The notes under the pieces were generated by a model, which saw nothing but the letters and a program-made list of their open reading frames with translations, was not told where the DNA came from and searched no databases. Positions 21,573-31,933 of a DNA stretch of 62,000 nt are shown in pieces. The stretch spans positions 1 through 62,000 of the forward strand of contig CAJNDS010002305.1 of assembly GCA_905221605.1 (NCBI GenBank), written 5' to 3'. The stretch comes from Symbiodinium natans (Eukaryota; Sar; Dinophyceae; Suessiales; Symbiodiniaceae). The position numbers and the translations under genes are program-made. Position 1 is the stretch's first letter, and each line of letters starts with the position of its first letter.

Positions 21573-23276
21573 CGGTGTCTGATTTGAACCCCGGGGCCCT
21601 TTAATACCTTTTAAAACAAGGTCGAGGCGCCGTCATTACACAAAGAGTCGTTCCACTCGGGCGAATGGTGAAGACATGTTCACTTAAAAACTCAACACAT
21701 CGTGTGTTGAGATAGCCCTGTCACGGTCATTTTAACGTACCTGCGCACCAACGACCAAGAATTGGGGCACTGTCGGGCTAATGGGTAGCGCAATGTGCGA
21801 CCATACCGCGGGCATGGAACACGGACCGACGTTGGACTTCATCGTCCGATCCCTACAGACTGCATCACCTAGATGGAAAGTCCGAGAGGTGTCTCAAGAA
21901 CATGGAGGCTTGGTGCCCCGGTCCTCTGCGACACCGATGTTTGGCTTTGATGGCAGACTACTTCCAACTCGCGAGGCACCGATCGCTGACATGCTACCGG
22001 TCTGTCCAGTGACTTTGCGCCCGTGTCGTTCTTTTTGCGCCGGATGCCGGTTGGCCTCTCTGTAGTGTCCCAGAAGCAGTCAGGCACATCTTGTTGCCAC
22101 GGTGTTGCCGGATCGCCCGCCATAGCGCCGCAGGAGGTAGCGTCGCTGCTGTCACCGGCATTGCGTTCTCCAGCTGCTGGCATCGGCTGGGTTGCACGCG
22201 CATGGGCCGCATCGATGAACTTTTGCGGCGGGCAGAGAACTGTCCGGGCGCATGGTCGCAAAGGCAGTTGTAGGCGACGGCTGCGTTGGTGGATGCGTCT
22301 CAAGCGACGAGGAGGTCGGCGGCATCGACCTGATTGCTTGCACCGGCGGACACCGGCAATCTCGATCTCAATCCGGTTCTTGTCCTCGCCTGGCTGAGGC
22401 GACGCGGAGCTCGAAGCCAGCCCGGTTGCAGTAGCGGTCGTCTCCGGTAGATGTGACATAGGGCTGAGGCGCGTGTCCCTGTTCCGAGGTCGTCCGTCAT
22501 GGGACTGACCTGGACCAGGAGTTGCAAAGAGTATCTACCGAATTTGTCCTGGGCGGCAGAATCAAGGTCGAAGCCGAGCTTGGGGGAACTTGCTTGTGCC
22601 CAGTGTCATCACTTTGTTGCGAGGAGACGCGGGAGGGCCCCGAGCTGGATATTGATAGTGTTGGAGAGGCTCCGTCGCCTCGGTGTAGAGGATGTTGCCA
22701 ATCGAGGTGAATGTTGGGTCGAAACCAATCTGTGTCTGAATATGTCCGGACCGACTGCTCAACACACGGCGGAAGCGTCCCGGCGTTGTAGGCTGCGTGA
22801 TAGGTTGTGCACGTAGGATAGAAGTCGAAAATGAAGCTCTTTGCCCGACACGCGCTGGCACGCTGTTCGTGCCTGTACATGATTGCCTTGCTAGCATTGG
22901 CTTTGTCTGATTCAGGGCGATGGTCCGCCAGAGTGCGCTGTAAGCTAAGGGCCAACATGCGAGCGCCGTTGTACAAGCCGCCCAAGTGGCCTCAGCGAAG
23001 GTCCACTGGCGCAGCTTCGGGCAAACAGCTGCTGCTCTCGGACAGTGTCCCCGCCAGAACATCCGGCATGCCTGGGCAGATCTCATCTTTCATTTCTGCG
23101 GGGTATTGTTTGTGCAGTTCTTGCCGTTTCGAAGCTTCGACGTATCCGGGTAGTCGCGCAAGAGGATCAAATTCCAGCGGCGTCGCCAGTTGTCCGCTGA
23201 ATGGCAAGCAGTCGAGTGACAGCGATAAGCCGGATGGCAAGTCTCCGCTCGTCAGAGAACGTACTGCTGCCAAGGG

Positions 23277-23375
23277 AATGATTCACTCTCCGTTTGCTCA
23301 GACCGAATCTGAGTCAAAATGTTATACGGATAACATGATCTAGACATGCATATAAGCCACACGCAAGTGTGTTAA
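23277..23375 (-). repeat. Right terminal repeat of decayed element
   Basis: Same order of motifs as the left repeat, with substitutions in the spliced-leader-like word (CCGTATAACATTTTGACTCA on the minus strand) and in the hairpin. Confidence 0.6.
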
Positions 23376-23735
23376 GCGCGGCGTTATCATTACGCACACA
23401 AGTGTTTCACAACAAGACGGTGCCCCAGCGGGACGACATGATTGGACTGATGTACAGTACATGCAAGGAGTGCCTGGCACGGAACGGACTGAGCTTTGCA
23501 CGCGCTGCTGACTGTCAAGGGCCATTGCGAGCTGCTCCTGGCAACGCACACACTATCTACTTTTCTCCGTGGGGCATGGGAAGTCAAGCACATTGTTGCA
23601 CCTGTTTCACAAAAAAACTTCGCTCTTGCGCGAGTTTTCGTTTTTCTCAGAAACTGGACACCGTGCATGGGGCCAGTGCCGCACTGGTGCCGCCTGCATT
23701 GAGCGCTGCTCCAGACGAAGCTGATGTGCCTCTTT

Positions 23736-24029
23736 GAGGGTTTAGGGTTTTAGGGTTTAGGGTTTTAGGGTTTTAGGGTTTAGGGTTTAGGGTTTAGGGT
23801 TTAGGGTTTAGGGTTTAGGGTTTAGGGTTTAGGGTTTAGGGTTTAGGGTTTAGGGTTTAGGGTTTAGGGTTTAGGGTTTAGGGTTTAGGTTCTAGGGTTT
23901 AGGGTTTAGGGTTTAGGGTTTAGGGTTTAGGGTTTAGGGTTTAGGGTTTAGGGTTTAGGGTTTAGGGTTTAGGGTTTAGGGTTTAGGGTTTAGGGTTTAG
24001 GGTTTAGGGTTTAGGGTTTAGGGTTTAGG
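23736..24029 (-). repeat. Telomeric tract (TTTAGGG)n
   Basis: About 42 units, mostly perfect. Confidence 0.97.
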
Positions 24030-24329
24030 AAAAGAGCATAAGAGTTTCCTCTTGTGCACCGCTGAATCCCCTGGCTTCCAGCAATGCATGCCATACAAAG
24101 GGGCCTCAGGGCTGGCTCCGATCCGATGCTCTTGCTACTTGCTGCTTGCTTCTTTATCTTGTTGGGGGCTGTCGCCGCAACATGGACCCAAAGGGCATGG
24201 CTTTTCCAAGCCTTTCTTGGCTTTTCCAGGGGTTTCTTGACTGCTAAGTACCACCAACGCGATAAGCTGGCAAACCAGAGCTGCTGATTCACGCGCCAGT
24301 TCGCGAGGCTTAAAACTAGAAACCCAATC

Positions 24330-24700
24330 GCACGTGCAACTGCTTAGTCTTTCGTTCCTGTCCACCTCGGTGTCTGGCAATCGCATGTCACTTGCATGTA
24401 AGTTCAGTGCCTCTGCCGACATGTTGCGAAGCTCAGCTTCCACAGCTCTCTTCGCAGCGTCCAGCTCCCACTCCCTGCCAGGGACTGCTTGGGGACTGTC
24501 CGGGCCATCGTTCAGTCTTTGAATTATTTGATGATCATTGTGCCCTGCTTTGTGCAGCTGGTGGGTACGTGTGACGGCACATGCCGCCACCTCATTTGCC
24601 GCTCGCCATCCGCCCGCAGCTGCTCACGCAACTGCTGCCTGCCGTGGGACATCAACAGACGGATGCTCATGACCAACAGGGACGACCAGACTGTCACAGT
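24330..24700 (-). CDS. Possible two-exon fragment, unknown membrane protein
   Basis: One minus-strand frame (about 24570-24700) reads TVWSSLLVMSIRLLMSHGRQ, hydrophobic then charged. A second (24330-24500) reads ELDAAKRAVEAELRNMSAEA, an amphipathic helix. They lie in the right order for exons of one gene, next to a family P element at 24710. No family recognised. Confidence 0.3.
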
Positions 24701-24709
24701 CAAGGTATA

Positions 24710-24818
24710 CCCAAAGAGCCCAATACCCCTTAATTAAGGAATATTCCTTAAATCATAATAAGGATCCCTTTTTTGTTTAAGCTATCTTCCTTAATTAAGG
24801 GGTATTGGGCTCTCTGGG
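24710..24818. mobile_element. Family P element
   Basis: Left arm CCCAAAGAGCCCAATACCCC plus TTAATTAAGGAATATTCCTT, right arm TTAATTAAGGGGTATTGGGC plus TCTCTGGG. It directly abuts the possible exon ending at 24700. Confidence 0.8.
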
Positions 24819-24933
24819 AAACGCTTCAACACGCAAAGGTGGCTACCAAGCCCAAAGTGCCCCCAAAGTTTCCAAAGCATCCCAAGCTGCTCCCCAAAGA
24901 GGCGCCGAGATGCACAGGCGCACCAAGCTTTCC

Positions 24934-25004
24934 CCAAACCCTAAACCCTAAACCCTAAACCCTAAACCCCAAACCCTAAACCCTAAACCCTAAACCCTAA
25001 ACCA
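24934..25004 (+). repeat. Telomeric tract (CCCTAAA)n
   Basis: About ten units. The word CCAAGCTTTC occurs on both sides of the tract (near 24922 and 25003), so the tract is bounded by a short direct repeat. Confidence 0.93.
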
Positions 25005-25126
25005 AGCTTTCAGCGAAGCGGCTGGGCGTCGGCCAGCTGTGAGTGCTGCGTCCGCATGGCCTCCCGGAGTTGGTCCTGGATGATGGCATGGCATGAAGTT
25101 GCTGCAAGCTTTGTTGAAGGCACAGG

Positions 25127-25280
25127 GTTTACGGTTTAGGGTTTTTCTTGGGGGGGTTTAGGGTTTAGGGTTTAGGGTTTAGGGTTTGGGGTTTAGGGTT
25201 TGGGGTTTAGGGTTTAGGGTTTAGGTTTTAGGGTTTAGGGTTTAGGGTTTAGGGTTTAGGGTTTAGGGTTTAGGGTTTGG
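25127..25280 (-). repeat. Telomeric tract (TTTAGGG)n
   Basis: About 20 units with an early interruption (TTTTTCTTGGGGGGG). Confidence 0.95.
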
Positions 25281-25493
25281 TTTCAAAACCCTGTGAGTTT
25301 GAGACAGAATGTTGGGATCTCTGCGCTGTGGCCTCTTGCAATGTGCCCCGGCGCCTGATGTAGCCTTGATGAGCGAAGCTGCTCCTCCAGCAAGGACACC
25401 TGGGTCGGATGTTGTGTTGGCTTATCATGGTCTATCGGCTGCACACACACACACACACACGGCTCACAGCAAAACCGCTGCGAAAGACATTTT

Positions 25494-26579
25494 TCAGCTG
25501 CTGAGAGCTGCAGGTTCCATGGGTGCGAACGTCGCAAAGTCCGCAAAAGCAGCCTCGGCGACGCCTTCGTCCTTCGGCTGTTTCTCCTGCTTCGCGTGCA
25601 CCTGCACTTCCGGCTGGAGGTCGTCGTTTGGGTCTTCGCCCAGGATTCGAAAGCGCTCCACCTCTGCTGCGAGACGGACAGCAGAGGGACGCTTAGCAGG
25701 TTCTCTGGCCAGCAAACGAGGAAGCCAACGGAGCAGTGCTGGAGCGTAGCAACTGGCAGCATCTGCGGGCAATCGGTAGCTGGCTGTGATGTTCGCGCAA
25801 GTGGACTCCATGGGAAATGGATGCTGTGCTGTCATCGTCGCGAACAGAATGCAGCCCAAAGCAAAGATGTCCACCTTGGGTCCAATCTTCCATCTCAGGT
25901 ACACGTCTGCCAATTCGGGCGCTCTATACATAGGCGTGCAGCGGCCATGAATAAACTCCTGTGCATCAAGCAGCAGCTTCTTGTCCGCACCATCTAGGTC
26001 GAAGGACCTCTCACTAGCAGAGCCAAAATCACCCAACTTCCACAAATTGTCTGAACCGAGGAGAACGTTCTCACTTTTTACGTCGTAGTGGATCAGTCCC
26101 AAGCGGCTTAAATAGGCAAGAGCCTGAGCAAGAGCTCCAAGAACTTCCACAATGACATCCTCTCGAAGGCAGGGGCAGCAGTTCTGAAATGGATGTTCAC
26201 CCTTGGGCGCCGCAGCTATCACCTTCTCAATTTGTGCCAGTAGTGTGCCACCAGTGCACAACTCAAACAAGTAGACTGCTTCGCTGGTGTTGCCATTCTT
26301 CGTGATCTCGGCCCCCAGAAACCGCACAACATGTGGGTGGTCGCAAAGGCTGTTTAACAAGTCGATCTCCATGTTTGCCTTCTCCAAGGTGTCCTTGTCT
26401 TGAAGTAGAACTCTGCGAATGGCCAGCTTCTCGCCCGTCTCTGCATCAAAGCCGGCGTAGACGTAAGCGAAGCCTCCATCGGCAAGCAGCCGCTCCTGGT
26501 GCACCCTTCGGCCTGCAATGATGGAAGAGGGCTGCGCCGCGTCCTTCACAGCTTGCGCCGCGCCAAGTAGCCACTGCAT
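25494..26579 (-). CDS. NAK-like (AAK1/GAK type) protein kinase, intronless, 361 aa
   Basis: Complete frame from ATG to stop. The kinase domain spans about residues 25-312: Gly-rich loop DGGFAYVYAG (34-43), alphaC Glu around 71, LCTGGTLLAQIEKV hinge region, catalytic loop LIHYDVKSENVLL (162-174), DFG (184-186), YRAPEL (218-223), and a DIFALG helix. The order and the FELCTGG and YRAPEL words fit the NAK family, whose members phosphorylate clathrin adaptors. Two catalytic positions are unusual: the beta-3 lysine appears as Arg55 (LAIRR) and HRD is His-Tyr-Asp. The C-terminal tail has acidic and Phe-rich words (AEAAFADFATF) like endocytic adaptor peptides. Intronless, unlike its neighbours, so it may be a retrocopy. 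Family assignment is inference; the kinase fold is firm. Confidence 0.8.
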   Translation of the reverse strand: MQWLLGAAQAVKDAAQPSSIIAGRRVHQERLLADGGFAYVYAGFDAETGEKLAIRRVLLQDKDTLEKANMEIDLLNSLCDHPHVVRFLGAEITKNGNTSEAVYLFELCTGGTLLAQIEKVIAAAPKGEHPFQNCCPCLREDVIVEVLGALAQALAYLSRLGLIHYDVKSENVLLGSDNLWKLGDFGSASERSFDLDGADKKLLLDAQEFIHGRCTPMYRAPELADVYLRWKIGPKVDIFALGCILFATMTAQHPFPMESTCANITASYRLPADAASCYAPALLRWLPRLLAREPAKRPSAVRLAAEVERFRILGEDPNDDLQPEVQVHAKQEKQPKDEGVAEAAFADFATFAPMEPAALSS

Positions 26580-27798
26580 TTTTGGCCCTACGTCATGATC
26601 TACGACCCTTTAAGAACGACGACGGGTTCACAATGGTTCATACTACAATGCCCATGCTTGCTGATGTCACGGTGAAGTACGCCTCTTTGCTAGTCACCTG
26701 CCACCTGCCCAGGAACAAGCTTCACGCAACACTGCATTCGCATTCAAGCAGATTCATGCAGTCAGAATGAGCCAGAAGCTGTGGATGGAAGAGCACGGGC
26801 ACTGCTTCATGAAAACGATGCTTTCTGAAATTATGGAGAGCTTGCCCCTGCGTGGAGCAGGCTCCTGGGGCCCCACACCCGTCGTTCCAGCTTCTGTCGC
26901 TCTGCCTATGAGACGAGCCCCACAATTGCGACATGAGAGCACGTTCAGACTGCAACTGCCAGAGCCACACCTGCCAACCCTCCGGCGTGGCTTCTGCTCT
27001 GACCTCAGCAATTCAAGTCTTCAAGTCCTTCAAGTAGCATCTCTCAGGGTGACATGACAAACGGAGACTCCCAAGCCCGTTTCCAGGTCACGCATGGCCG
27101 CCATCAGCTCGCCCACTGACACGCTCGCCAGTGGCACCTTTTCTCTACCAAACCCAAAAGAAGCCGCTAGTGTACCCGATGCATGTCAGTCTGCACCTGG
27201 GGACAGGGCCCCAGACAAGCCCAACGTTGCGCTGCTGAGTCTGTCAGCCTCTGCGCAAAGAGATGTGGCCACCAGGACTTGGCAGATCCAAACACCCGAC
27301 GGGGCGAGGCTGGCGCATCGCTCTTGGGAAGCGGATCTGTTCGCACAGTCGGCATGTGTCCTGGCTAGCCAGTGCGATGCTGCGGTTTCTTTCAGCAGGT
27401 TGCCCCTGGATTGCCATGTCCTGCAGCACTGAAACCTGCCTTCGCCATTTCGGCAACCCTGGGCGGGTGACAGAATTCCGTGCTGAGTGCAAGCACTCAT
27501 CATGATTCATGTCACTCCATGTCTCATCTGTCTGGTGCTAATATGAGAGGCGCGGCTGATCCTGTGCAGTTGGCATTCGTGTGAGGCCAGGCCTTGGCAA
27601 GTTCAAACTTTGAGCATTCTGACAAAACGATACGAGACGCCACCCGACTGGCTTGCTGGATTCCTACATATTCCTATGAGGTCCGAGATCCATGGCACGA
27701 ATGGGAGAGCTCCGAGGTACGCATAGGGCCTCGGTGCACTGCACTAGACGCAACATCTGCGACAGGCTGGAGCAACATGTGCGACGATGCATCTCAGA

Positions 27799-27831
27799 AA
27801 ACCCTAAACCCTCAACCCTAAACCCTAAACT
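27799..27831 (+). repeat. Short telomeric tract (CCCTAAA)n
   Basis: About five units. The interval 26580-27798 contains several open frames on both strands without recognisable protein content. Confidence 0.85.
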
Positions 27832-28051
27832 GCAGCAGCGGATGCTACTCTTGCCCGACCTGAAAGCTGTTGTTGCTCAGCATCCCACGTGCTACCGCTC
27901 TCCTGCACTGCACTCCAGTACCTGGAAGATGTCACATGCCCCGCTTCACTTTGAGTCAAACTTGTGCGAACAGGTTGGCAATCAGCAGCACAACAAAATC
28001 ACTTTCATGTAGTTGTTGTACGTTTTGATACAGTAGCAGCTCCAACATCTG

Positions 28052-29008
28052 TCACATGGTTCTTGTGTCGTCGGGCAGTGCAGGCTCGACTGCTCGGTTG
28101 GCACTGTCGGATGATTTCGGCAGATGGATGCCCATTGTGAAGACCTTTGAGGTCTTTACTTGCGCACAAACATGCCCCAAACTGCACAGTTCTGACGGCA
28201 GGTGCTGTGGGCTGAGGTTTCGTCCAGGTCCAGGCTCGGGTGCCGGGCAAGGCGGGCAAGGCCTGAAATGCCGACATTTCAAGACACTCTGTCCGACTCT
28301 ATCCAGCATTGGCACGATCACGTGCCTTGGCGGGCTTGTCAAGGGCGCTGGATGAGCTAGAAGGACTGGATCCTGCAAAGGATCTGGCTTATAAGGCAGG
28401 TCTCGTGTGGTCTGCGAATGAGCAACGGCGGAGCTCCTTTGCTCCTTTCGATGCGCCACTGGCAAGACTTCCCTGCGTGTGGTCTCCGTACGTGACACAG
28501 CTGCAGCAGTCTGCGGGCCTTGTCTTCGTCGCCCTCTGCAAAAGGCCTCGCACACGTGAACTCGCCCTTCATGACATAAAAGCCGCGTTTGGGGCGGAGA
28601 TGGGCGTTCACGTGTGATGAACACAGACTCATGAGGGCGCGGCATCATTCCAATAGCTCCAGGAGGCAGCGAGGCGGCTGCAAGCCTACACAATATGTTG
28701 GTGAGGGACGTCCGGTGTTGGGCACAAGGTCTGGATCGTCTTCCGGGTGCATGTTCCTCATTTCTGCGAGTTTCCCCTTGCCTGGCCATCCGCTCCTTGA
28801 CCGAGAGTGGTTTTGCGTCCTGTCGCAGAATCGCAATATCTACAGGAAGCCTTTCGGCATACTGACTGGTCGATAGGAGCTGAAAGTGGGAAAGATCCGA
28901 AGGAAGGGTCTGAAAGACAATGCATGGAACAGCGGGTTCATAGCTGAGACTGAAACAATCGAATGACGTTACCATGAAATGGGCTGCGAAAGCAAAGATG
29001 CTGTCCAT
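28052..29008 (-). CDS. Long open frame, uncertain; probably several exons
   Basis: A single frame is open for 318 codons from ATG (29006-29008), but its composition changes: the first ~60 residues (MDSIFAFAAHFMVTSFDCF) are hydrophobic and plausible, while later parts look like translated non-coding sequence. Within 28480-28620 another minus-strand frame reads RPKRGFYVMKGEFTCARPFA, which is more protein-like. The region probably contains exons of a minus-strand gene. No family recognised. Confidence 0.3.
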   Translation of the reverse strand: MDSIFAFAAHFMVTSFDCFSLSYEPAVPCIVFQTLPSDLSHFQLLSTSQYAERLPVDIAILRQDAKPLSVKERMARQGETRRNEEHAPGRRSRPCAQHRTSLTNILCRLAAASLPPGAIGMMPRPHESVFITRERPSPPQTRLLCHEGRVHVCEAFCRGRRRQGPQTAAAVSRTETTRREVLPVAHRKEQRSSAVAHSQTTRDLPYKPDPLQDPVLLAHPAPLTSPPRHVIVPMLDRVGQSVLKCRHFRPCPPCPAPEPGPGRNLSPQHLPSELCSLGHVCAQVKTSKVFTMGIHLPKSSDSANRAVEPALPDDTRTM

Positions 29009-29053
29009 GCGCGCACGTGCATATAATGACCCGTGACTTGCATCCCAGGAGTA

Positions 29054-29130
29054 CTTGGAAGTTCATGGTACTTATTAACCAATTGTAACTGTACTTATAG
29101 CCCACTTATAAGCCCCTTAAGTGCCCTTTT
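29054..29130 (+). mobile_element. Family G element, partial
   Basis: CTTGGAAGTTCATGGTACTT, then CACTTATAAGCCCCTTAAGT, matches the left and central parts of the complete copy at 42589-42725. The right arm is missing. Confidence 0.65.
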
Positions 29131-29283
29131 CCTGAACTGTCAGCGATACCATGGAAATACCGAGGCCTATTGCGGTGCGGCTTAAGCTACGCCTCAAGCG
29201 ATGTTCAGCTGAGACTGCCCAAAAAAACTGAGCAAAGGTCACATCGTAGATGGCCGACTTACAACAAGGAAGTGAAGCCAGAA

Positions 29284-29308
29284 AAACCCTAAACCCTAAA
29301 CCCTAAAC
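29284..29308 (+). repeat. Short telomeric tract (CCCTAAA)n
   Basis: Three and a half units. Confidence 0.85.
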
Positions 29309-29699
29309 AAGCACAACTGACGTACCCAGCAAAGACCGAACCTGACCGACATGGGAGGCGTGTGGGGACCGCATTTCTTCAGAAGTACTTATTCCTCCAT
29401 ACTCTCCTCCAGCTTCCTTCTACAAAATCAGCAGGGGGCTGGAAGAGTTTGACTTCCGACCTGCCCCGAACGCCCACACACATAATTGAGCTTACTATTC
29501 TGCCCTGTCCCCAAATTGAACAGATTCTGCGACGCGATGCACGAAGTTTGCGACCCCACAGACTACTGCAGCTACTGCATCTAAAGCCTTTTCAGCTGCA
29601 CTTGCGCGCTGAAACCGTGCATGTTGCAAGACTGTGTAAGTCAACACGCTTTTACATTTTTGACTCACAGACTGAGAAGGATTCCAAGTCATGTTCCCA

Positions 29700-29842
29700 A
29701 CTCCTCACCTAGTTTTGTCATTGTAATTGCAGAATTGCACAAGGCGTGGAGGATGTACTTCCATGATGCCACATCAGCGTCCTGGCTGACATCGACTGGG
29801 CGTTCGGCTTCGGTGACACCTTCTGCGACGACCTGCACTCAC
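29700..29842 (-). CDS. Possible exon, unknown protein
   Basis: Minus-strand frame VVAEGVTEAERPVDVSQDAD then VASWKYILHALC has natural composition. It follows a plausible 3' splice site (GCAG) and stays open to about 29700. A second minus-strand frame at 29495-29640 (ASAAEKALDAVAAVVCGVAN) may be a downstream exon. No family recognised. Confidence 0.3.
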
Positions 29843-30117
29843 GCGATCACCCCAGGAGACTCTTGTGGAGACTCTCGCTTTGCGAGCTTTGTAAACGAAG
29901 TCTGACCACCGTCTGCATCTTTTGCCCCTCTGTAACCAGATGCTAGCCTCCAGCAGCAGGACGGAATCATCACCTGAGCACATGCTCCCAGTCATCTGGG
30001 CAAAAGACAGCACCTGACTGCACTGCAAGATTGACATAAGGGCGGCGCTTGAGTGGAGAGAGCTCGTCTGGGCGCCTCCACTGCGTAACACGGTTCGAAA
30101 CTGCTTCGGGGGGCTCC

Positions 30118-30182
30118 CTAAACCCTAAACCCTAAACCCCAAACCCCAAACCCTAAACCCTAAACCCTAAACCCTGAACCCT
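30118..30182 (+). repeat. Telomeric tract (CCCTAAA)n
   Basis: About nine units including two CCCCAAA variants. Confidence 0.93.
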
Positions 30183-30296
30183 GTGCCCACATGGCGGCAC
30201 TGCGAGGAGGGCCACAGATCCAGCCAGCTGTCCGGCCAGCGCTTGGCAAGCACCTTCCAGGATCCATGCAGTCTGCAATGGGCCCTAAGAAAGGGT

Positions 30297-30446
30297 GTAG
30301 GGTTTAGGGTTTAGGGTTTTTAGGGTTTAGGGTTTAGGGTTTAGGGTTTAGGGTGTAGGGTGTAGGGTTTAGGGTTTGGGGTTTGGGGTTTGGGGTTTGG
30401 AGTTTGGGGTTTGGGGTTTGCAGTTTAGAGTTTAGGGTTTAGGGTC
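30297..30446 (-). repeat. Telomeric tract with TTTGGGG block
   Basis: TTTAGGG units with an internal homogeneous run of the Tetrahymena-like variant TTTGGGG (about 30378-30420). Confidence 0.93.
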
Positions 30447-30555
30447 TTGAAAGGAGACCCCTCATATAATGGTTTCCGAAGTTAGGGGTACTTATTGTAA
30501 GGGAATCCTACTATTTGGGGTCAAAGTTGGGGGCCTCTTATTTTCGGAAGCCCCC
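30447..30555 (+). mobile_element. Telomere-linked leader plus family T element
   Basis: The telomeric tract runs directly into GGGTCTTGAAAGGAGACCCC and then GGTTTCCGAAGTTAGGGGTA. The same order (tract, GGGTCTTGAA, GAGACCCC, GTTTCCGAA) recurs at 42180-42304. The right end TTTTCGGAAGCCCCC is inverted relative to the left. Confidence 0.65.
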
Positions 30556-30667
30556 TTCTATACCCCTCATGGACCCTGCAAAACCCAAGGGCCCACACTT
30601 TCAGAATCCTTTAAAGGAGGTAAGGGACCATGTTAAGGGACCATGCAACTTCCCTTATAGACTCTCG

Positions 30668-30795
30668 CCTAAACCCTAAACCCTAAACCCCAAACCCTAA
30701 AACCTAAACCCTAATCCCTAAACCCTAAACCCTAAACCCTAATCCCTAAACCCTAAACCCAAAACCCCAAACCCTAAACCCTAAACCCTAAACCT
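30668..30795 (+). repeat. Telomeric tract (CCCTAAA)n
   Basis: About 18 units with scattered TAATCCC and CCCCAAA variants. Confidence 0.94.
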
Positions 30796-30909
30796 CTAGC
30801 CTCAGACTCTTCCGGCCTGAGCCCCAGTTCGCATCAGCGTGCTCCAGCTGTTCATGCGCCAGCCGCGAATCGGCAGGAACCTACAGCTTCCAGGTTGCCA
30901 AGTCTCAGT

Positions 30910-30957
30910 GGGGTTTGGGGTTTGGGGTTTGGGGTTTAGGGTTTAGGGTTTAGGGTG
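30910..30957 (-). repeat. Telomeric tract, TTTGGGG then TTTAGGG
   Basis: Three variant units followed by three canonical ones. Confidence 0.9.
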
Positions 30958-30989
30958 AGCATCACCTTACTTCACTTCTGAGACTGAGC

Positions 30990-31049
30990 TTAAGGTTTAG
31001 GGTTTAGGGTTTAGGGTTTAGGACTTAGGGTTTAGGGTTTAGGGTTTGC
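30990..31049 (-). repeat. Telomeric tract (TTTAGGG)n
   Basis: About eight units, separated from the previous tract by 32 bases of unrelated sequence. Confidence 0.9.
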
Positions 31050-31113
31050 GTCAGTATGCCTACGTGTACACACCACACACCCCATGGGCCCAAAGGCCCC
31101 AAACCATATAGGT

Positions 31114-31197
31114 GCTTCCGAAACTAGGGGTACCTGTTTAGGGTCCTTTTAATAAGGGAATCCTACTACTTGGGGTCTATACTAGGGGTCCCGTATT
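31114..31197 (+). mobile_element. Family T element truncated by telomeric tract
   Basis: Runs from GCTTCCGAAACTAGGGGTAC through GGGAATCCTACTACTTGGGG to CCCGTATTTT, where the expected CGGAAACCCC end is replaced by AGGGTTTAGGG. The junction is exact and lies inside the element. Confidence 0.7.
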
Positions 31198-31280
31198 TTA
31201 GGGTTTAGGGTTTCGGGTTTAGGGTTTAGGGTGTAGGGTTTAGGGTTTAGGGTTTAGGGTTTAGAGTTTAGGGTTTAGGG
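31198..31280 (-). repeat. Telomeric tract (TTTAGGG)n
   Basis: About twelve units, continuous with the truncated family T element. Confidence 0.93.
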
Positions 31281-31371
31281 CATGCGGGGGTGCTGAGGCC
31301 GTCACCGCTTGCGGTGTCTCGACTTGCTGGAGGAGGCTCCGGCGGGATCTCGCAAGCTAGAGAGCGCACTT

Positions 31372-31649
31372 GGGGTTTGGGTTTAGGGTTTAGGGTTTAG
31401 GGTTTAGGGTTTAGGGTTTAGGGTTTAGGGTTTAGGGTTTAGGGTTTAGGGTTTAGGGTTTAGGGTTTAGGGTTTAGGGTTTAGGGTTTAGGGTTTAGGG
31501 TTTAGTGTTAGGGTTTAGGGTTTAGGGTTTAGGGTTTAGGGTTTAGGGTTTAGGGTTTAGGGTTTAGGGTTTAGGGTTTAGGGTTTAGGGTTTAGGGTTT
31601 AGGGTTTAGGGTTTAGGGTTTAGGGTTTAGGGTTTAGGGTTTAGGGTTC
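31372..31649 (-). repeat. Telomeric tract (TTTAGGG)n
   Basis: About 40 nearly perfect units, one of the most homogeneous tracts. Confidence 0.97.
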
Positions 31650-31933
31650 TAATCTTAACTGCTACTGTACTGGACACAGAGGGGAGGCGAGGGACAGAAG
31701 CGAGATGGCGTCTTCTCTCAAAACCAATCCTGAACACCGTTCCCCATCCCTCAGTTCTACGGCGGCTCACACTTGCTCTCACTTTTGGCTCAGTGCTGCT
31801 GGTTGACTGCACCGCCTGATGCTGGTCTTCCCCTGTTTGTGGGGACGGTATGTCTGTATGACTTGCAAGATGGCGTCTTGCCATGCTCTCTAGGCATCCT
31901 CCCAAGCAATCTGCACCGCAGTGTGGCTGGGCG

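Larger units (their letters stand above)
21474..23395 (-). mobile_element. Decayed terminal-direct-repeat element
   Basis: Two direct repeats (21474-21572 and 23277-23375, roughly 80 percent identical by eye) flank about 1.7 kb. A further match at 21622-21645 and 23376-23395 suggests that the right repeat has an internal deletion. On the minus strand the interior has discontinuous gag-like frames: LDCLPFSGQLATPLEFDPLA near 23200, a frame with LALSLQRTLADHRPESDK near 22920, and lower-quality frames to 21870. No protease, integrase or reverse transcriptase motif was found. Most likely an old, internally deleted LTR element. Confidence 0.5.

Noticed and set aside
22023-22397. Plus-strand frame of 124 codons inside the decayed terminal-repeat element
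   Set aside because: GC-rich antisense frame with Arg/Gly/Cys bias; no start context or domain.
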